Origin: Moritella yayanosii
GTDB taxonomy: Bacteria; Pseudomonadota; Gammaproteobacteria; Enterobacterales; Moritellaceae
Direction: 5' to 3'
Assembly (NCBI RefSeq): GCF_900465055.1
Contig: NZ_LS483250.1
Span: 2,790,001 to 2,854,000, forward strand
Length of the DNA: 64,000 bases
Shown here one piece after another: positions 61,601-64,000 of this stretch. The notes under the pieces were generated by a model. The model made no database searches. It saw nothing but the letters and a program-made list of their open reading frames with translations, and was not told the DNA's origin. The first letter of the stretch is position 1. Each line of letters begins with the position of its first letter. Made by a program: the position numbers and the translations under genes.

Positions 61601-61994
61601 ATATTTTTTGGCAGAGTTGAAATAGACGGTAATCATCTTGATCATCCGCTAAATAATGCTTTAACGATGCAAATTCAGGCAGTACTAACAACTCAGGCAG
61701 GATTAGCATTAACTTCCAAGACATCGCCTCTTTATTAAATGCACTTTTGTCGGGAATATCAGGCAATACCTTTTGGAACATCTTCCAAATAAAGGAAGCA
61801 GGTAATGGAAAGGTAATATTAGCCGATATACCCATCGACTTTGCCAACTCCATTTTAACCCATTGCGCCATACCTGGACTTTGCACCAAAATTTGCTCTT
61901 CGACAAAAGGGTCGGCAAGTGGATCTTTCGCAATAAAGTGCGCCATTAGCTCTTTTAAAATATCTAATTGATTCGAATGATAAAGATTAAACAC
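58602..61994 (-). CDS. recC: Exodeoxyribonuclease V subunit gamma RecC
   Basis: The 1130-residue protein opens MFNLYHSNQLDILKELM and has PLADPFVEEQILVQSPGMAQWVKMELA, CLLGMNDGVYPR and a C-terminal inactive nuclease-like domain, as in RecC. It recognises Chi sites and splits the DNA strands. It heads a tight recC-recB-recD operon; the ptrA gene found between recC and recB in E. coli is absent. Confidence 0.97.
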   Translation of the reverse strand: MFNLYHSNQLDILKELMAHFIAKDPLADPFVEEQILVQSPGMAQWVKMELAKSMGISANITFPLPASFIWKMFQKVLPDIPDKSAFNKEAMSWKLMLILPELLVLPEFASLKHYLADDQDDYRLFQLCQKISDTFDQYLVYRPEWIAGWEGGDNMHADTHPWQPLLWRELVAKTEALGQSHYHRANLYDQFIARLNSSTFDAKLLPERIFVFGVSALPPRYLDALQALGMHTEIHFMLSNPCRLYWGDLIDPKWLLKQRTMVNHNNETLGMSDKVSANDEQTVRALFDEDDTFKVGNPLLASMGKLGRDNLALLTGFGCQELDVFVEPTDDGLLASIQRDILDLVDRSMAEFDVSLQDDNARDSRYKLPINPADTSLELHSCHSPMREIEVLHNNLLTMFSENPDLNPRDVVIMMPDVNGYSPYIQAVFGAMDRYDERYIPFSISDSGAQYDNLILLSFLQLLALPLSRCNVSELLSLLEVPAVLARFAITSDEFNRLRQWIDESGIRWGLDEDDATRFDLPGMKQNTWLFGLHRMLLGYAYGGDDIYQGILPYQEVQGIEAELLGKLAHFIEALLDSLTSLQDPKSIADWIKLGNTLIDNFYKIDVDDEQSIKMIRDAFSHLDEQLNSARYDKHITPLVLRHYLNNALSQVSASQKFLAGQVNFCTLMPMRSIPFKVICLLGMNDGVYPRSIPPMGFDLMANDLKQGDRSRRDDDRYLFLEALISAQSKLYISYIGSSIRDKSERLPSVLITELLQYCQQSFCISGDEGLSPDESAAQLLTHLIQHHALQPFDARYFNPQAPCSFVKEWLPALAPVVELRQFLTEPLPALISNDDMQEVELAELLRFYRHPTKYFFNRRLKVYFNQASLDVLDDEPFDVDNLEKYHLKAQLLETELMGGDISLVTERLVASGSLPLGRFGKISLDKEVITVNQLAQVLMPLLTNSNEDLEVDIPLVSGRLVGWLKHIYNGGLVRHKPSGFNGKDYLQVWLEHLCFCISIKNPAATTLVHLTAGKPVVQRLRVIEQSRARELLFQLLEVYNDGSCQPLALFPKTGWGWAKTKCTSAEPDDYKLRSEAVLNFEGGYNRMGENADDYLQRSFPRLNDEVYKLMSTFSESVLFPIFEYLEDVE

Positions 61995-62159
61995 GGTAAC
62001 TCCAAACTAAGAACCTACTGGAATTGTGGAGCATCCTAACTCACTATGCAATATAGAAAAAACGACATGTTGGTTTTTGCGACATAAATATGAAAACGTA
62101 CTCCTAGATAAAACTAAAAGCGCTGATATTAACAGTCTTTATCATTTAAACGAAAAACA

Positions 62160-62711
62160 TTGCTACCCCCCCAAAAAAAGTGGTATGCCGTATGTAGCCT
62201 CTAATACCGGCACGCGAGCACGAAAAAAACTAGGAAGTAAAGTCATTGAATCTGTCTTTCAGCAAACCCAAAAACAATGGCATCAATCTGCTAACCATGA
62301 AAACTGATGTGGATTAAATTTATTAGGCGTCGATTGTATGTCCGATGGCGCTAACGAGCCATTTATTAACAAACAGTGGTTTGATAGCGTTGAAGTTAAC
62401 GAGATAAATCTTGCCTTAGGATTAATTGATAATACCCCTGATCACAGCAGGCATTATTCGACCGAGGCTTTTATTCATTAGCTTTGTTACATCGTTGGCA
62501 AACAACGGGTGAGATGCGTCACTGGTTAATTCCGCTTTAAAAGAACACTCAATATGAAGTGATTCGAAGTTTCAGACGACAAGATGAACTCATTAAGCAA
62601 GCGTTATGCGGCATATTACTTGCGTCTAATTTAATACGCTATCAGATAGTGCTAATGGCAACATCACTCGATGGCGTCCACCCTAATCAATTACGTTTTC
62701 ATGATGCTTGA
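62160..62711 (+). pseudogene. IS4-family transposase remnant
   Basis: Broken plus-strand fragments read like an IS4-type transposase: ARKKLGSKVIESVFQQTQKQWH and NLLGVDCM around 62206-62342, MRHWLIPL and KNTQYEVIRSFRRQDELI (62514-62600), then ALCGILLASNLIRYQIVLMA and HPNQLRF (62601-62708). Several stop codons interrupt it. The jump from DELI to ALCG implies an internal deletion of roughly a hundred residues, including catalytic parts. No clear terminal inverted repeats are visible. It is dead. Confidence 0.7.
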
Positions 62712-62855
62712 TACACATCATTCATGAGCTAACTCAATTATCATTTTGTACCCCAGGGAATATACTTAAGTACACAATGAATATTACTCAGGCTGCCAAG
62801 CAATTTATATCAATTCCTTTAATTTTATGATCTAATATATGTCTCAAAAGTACAT

Positions 62856-63023
62856 ATGGATCATGATTTTTATAAAATAATTACTTCCACATCGAATGCC
62901 AGAATGCGAATTCGCTTACTTGCGGTCTCACATTTTGTTGATGGTAAAAACAGAACTGAAATAGCAAATTTCTTAAAAGTCAGTCGCACCAGTGTCAATA
63001 AGTAGGTATCCAAATATCTTAAT
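62856..63023 (+). pseudogene. IS630-like transposase N-terminal remnant
   Basis: An ATG at 62856 opens MDHDFYKIITSTSNARMRIR, then LLAVSHFVDGKNRTEIANFL and KVSRTSVNK. A TAG follows where IS630-type proteins have Trp (KWVS), then VSKYLNDG. It is the helix-turn-helix start of the transposase only; the DDE catalytic part is missing. The fragment ends at the start of the first tRNA-derived repeat unit (63024). Confidence 0.7.
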
Positions 63024-63586
63024 GACGGCTATCTATAAACCACAACCCTCGACACCCGGAGTGACAGGCCGCTTGTCTTTTTATAACAAGTCGAACCAAC
63101 TGAATTACCGCTCCGCGCAATCTGTTCGGTACTTTAACATTGAATTTCAGGCACAAAAAAAACCTGCATCTTTCGATTCAGGCTTTCGTTGTTTGTTGGC
63201 AAAGAGAAAAAGTGGACGGCTATCTATAAACCACAACCCGCGACACCCGGTGTGACAGGCCGCTTGTCTTTTTATAACAAGTCGAACCAACTGAATTACC
63301 GCTCCGCACAATCTGTTCGGTACTTTACCACTGAATTTCAGGCACAAAAAAAACCTGCATCTTTCGATTCAGGCTTTCGTTGTTATTGGCAAAGAGAAAG
63401 AGCGGACGGCTATCTATAAACCACAACCCGCGACACCCGGTGTGACAGGCCGCTTGTCTTTTTATAACAAGTCGAACCAACTGAATTACCGCTCCGCACA
63501 ATCTGTTCGGTACTTTACCACTGAATTTCAGGCACAAAAAAAACCTGCATCTTTCGATTCAGGCTTTCGTTGTTGTTGGCGGAGTG
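63024..63586 (-). repeat. Three tandem ~190-bp units derived from tRNA-Asp
   Basis: Units at 63024-63214, 63215-63404 and 63405-63586 (191, 190 and 182 bp) are nearly identical. On the minus strand each holds a tRNA-Asp-like body: GGAGCGGTAATTCAGTTGGTT, then an inserted CTTGT/ACAAG hairpin, then the GGCCTGTCAC anticodon segment and CGCGGGTT. The T-arm is replaced by unrelated sequence and the 3' CCA end is lost. Each unit also carries a CCTGAATC-GAAA-GATGCAGG hairpin with a T-run, like the terminator after the intact tRNA-Asp. They seem to be repeated copies of a rearranged tRNA-plus-terminator block. Confidence 0.85.
63538..63570 (-). terminator. Terminator after the intact tRNA-Asp (rRNA operon end)
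   Basis: On the minus strand, just after tRNA-Asp, CCTGAATC-GAAA-GATGCAGG (one mismatch, GNRA-type loop) is followed by eight T residues. The same structure recurs at ~63155-63180 and ~63347-63373 in the repeat units. Confidence 0.7.
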
Positions 63587-63653
63587 GACGGGACTCGAAC
63601 CCGCGACCCCCGGCGTGACAGGCCGGTATTCTAACCAACTGAACTACCACTCC
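63577..63653 (-). tRNA. tRNA-Asp (GTC)
   Basis: A full 77-base cloverleaf with encoded CCA: acceptor GGAGTGG/CCACTCC, anticodon loop CTGTCAC (GTC) and T-loop TTCGAGT. It is the last gene of an rRNA operon after 5S, as in several gammaproteobacterial rrn operons. Confidence 0.97.
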
Positions 63654-63723
63654 GCACAATCTGTGCTAATGTTTCCATCAGTCTATTCTTGTTTACCCAA
63701 GACTTCGTCTTGAATAAAAATGG

Positions 63724-63842
63724 CGCTTGGCAATGCCCTACTCTCACATGGGGAGACCCCACACTACCATCGGCGTTATTACGTTTCACTTCTGAGTTCG
63801 GGATGGGATCAGGTGGGGCCGCAACACTATGGTCACCAAGCA
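63724..63842 (-). rRNA. 5S ribosomal RNA
   Basis: The minus strand runs TGCTTGGTGACCATAGTG through GCGGCCCCACCTGATCCC and CCGAACTCAGAAGTGAAAC to GGCATTGCCAAGC. These are the conserved 5S helices and loops, and the total is about 119 bases. Ends are placed by helix I pairing (TGCTTGG with CCAAGC). Confidence 0.96.
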
Positions 63843-63990
63843 AATCTGGTTTGCTTTCTATAAGAAAATTAATTTCTATTGTTAATCTGAAAAGCTATAA
63901 ATAAAGAAGTCTTTAAAACCTATCTTGCGATAAATAGTGCGTTCAATCTATTCTTAAGTCAAAATTTCAATTAATCATACTTTAATTTGT

Positions 63991-64000
63991 ATGGTTAAGC
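63991..64000 (-). rRNA. 3' tip of 23S rRNA
   Basis: The last bases of the window read GCTTAACC on the minus strand, which is the conserved 3' end of gammaproteobacterial 23S rRNA. The 150-base spacer to 5S is AT-rich. The gene lies beyond the window. Confidence 0.6.

Noticed and set aside
53006..61994. recCBD as a phage-defence island
   Set aside because: It is the ordinary housekeeping RecBCD operon, with standard lengths and motifs and no defence genes beside it. The absent ptrA is common outside enterobacteria.
62992..63537. Short open frames in the tandem repeats on both strands
   Set aside because: They are copies of the same tRNA-derived sequence, lack ribosome sites and have no family similarity.
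63024..63586. Possible CRISPR array
   Set aside because: Units are ~190 bp and nearly identical along their full length, with no short repeats alternating with unique spacers and no cas genes. They are tRNA-Asp-derived.

Overview
The window looks like chromosome of a marine gammaproteobacterium of the Moritella/Shewanella/Vibrio neighbourhood. I infer this from the rplK-rplA-rplJ, secE-nusG and birA-murB order around a Thr-Tyr-Gly-Thr tRNA cluster, the torECA trimethylamine-N-oxide (TMAO) respiration operon, AsnC, RecCBD and the moderately low GC content. Genus is not proven by anything seen here.

Layout. 1-5900 (minus strand): 5' part of rplJ with its leader, rplA, rplK, nusG, secE, a decayed tRNA-Trp where tufB and tRNA-Trp usually lie in relatives, four intact tRNAs, birA, murB. 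5900-16700: housekeeping and accessory metabolism (GNAT, AroH-type DAHP synthase, glpX, a MOSC/flavoreductase/ferredoxin fusion, a YhhN membrane protein), a hybrid histidine kinase that has lost its phospho-acceptor residues, a DEAD-box helicase, yedI and yaeQ. 16700-24900 (minus): torECA, msrPQ and topB. Upstream of torE are three copies of a decamer at exact 31-bp intervals.

25160-40461 is the most interesting block. A complete pelABCDEFG exopolysaccharide operon runs on the minus strand. Facing it on the plus strand is a two-gene unit: a secreted Agd3-like (CE18-type) deacetylase interrupted by a DNRLRE module, and a GH114-family endo-galactosaminidase carried on an acidic Pro-Glu-Pro-Val linker. 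This pair is the same enzyme pair (deacetylase plus galactosaminidase) that fungi use on galactosaminogalactan, a polymer chemically close to Pel. I infer a dedicated Pel trimming, remodelling or dispersal module.

40700-61994: a hypothetical protein, a YeeZ-like reductase, a YgbA-family protein, a DsbD/ScsB-like reductase, a SirB-family protein preceded by a 12-C tract, a methyltransferase, rplY, a FapA/DUF342 protein, a Cys/Met-metabolism PLP enzyme, asnC, a divergent miaA, a dicarboxylate/amino-acid symporter and recCBD.

61995-64000: debris of an IS4-like and an IS630-like transposase, then three tandem ~190-bp units derived from a tRNA-Asp gene, the intact tRNA-Asp, 5S rRNA and the last bases of 23S rRNA. 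This is the 3' end of an rRNA operon read on the minus strand.
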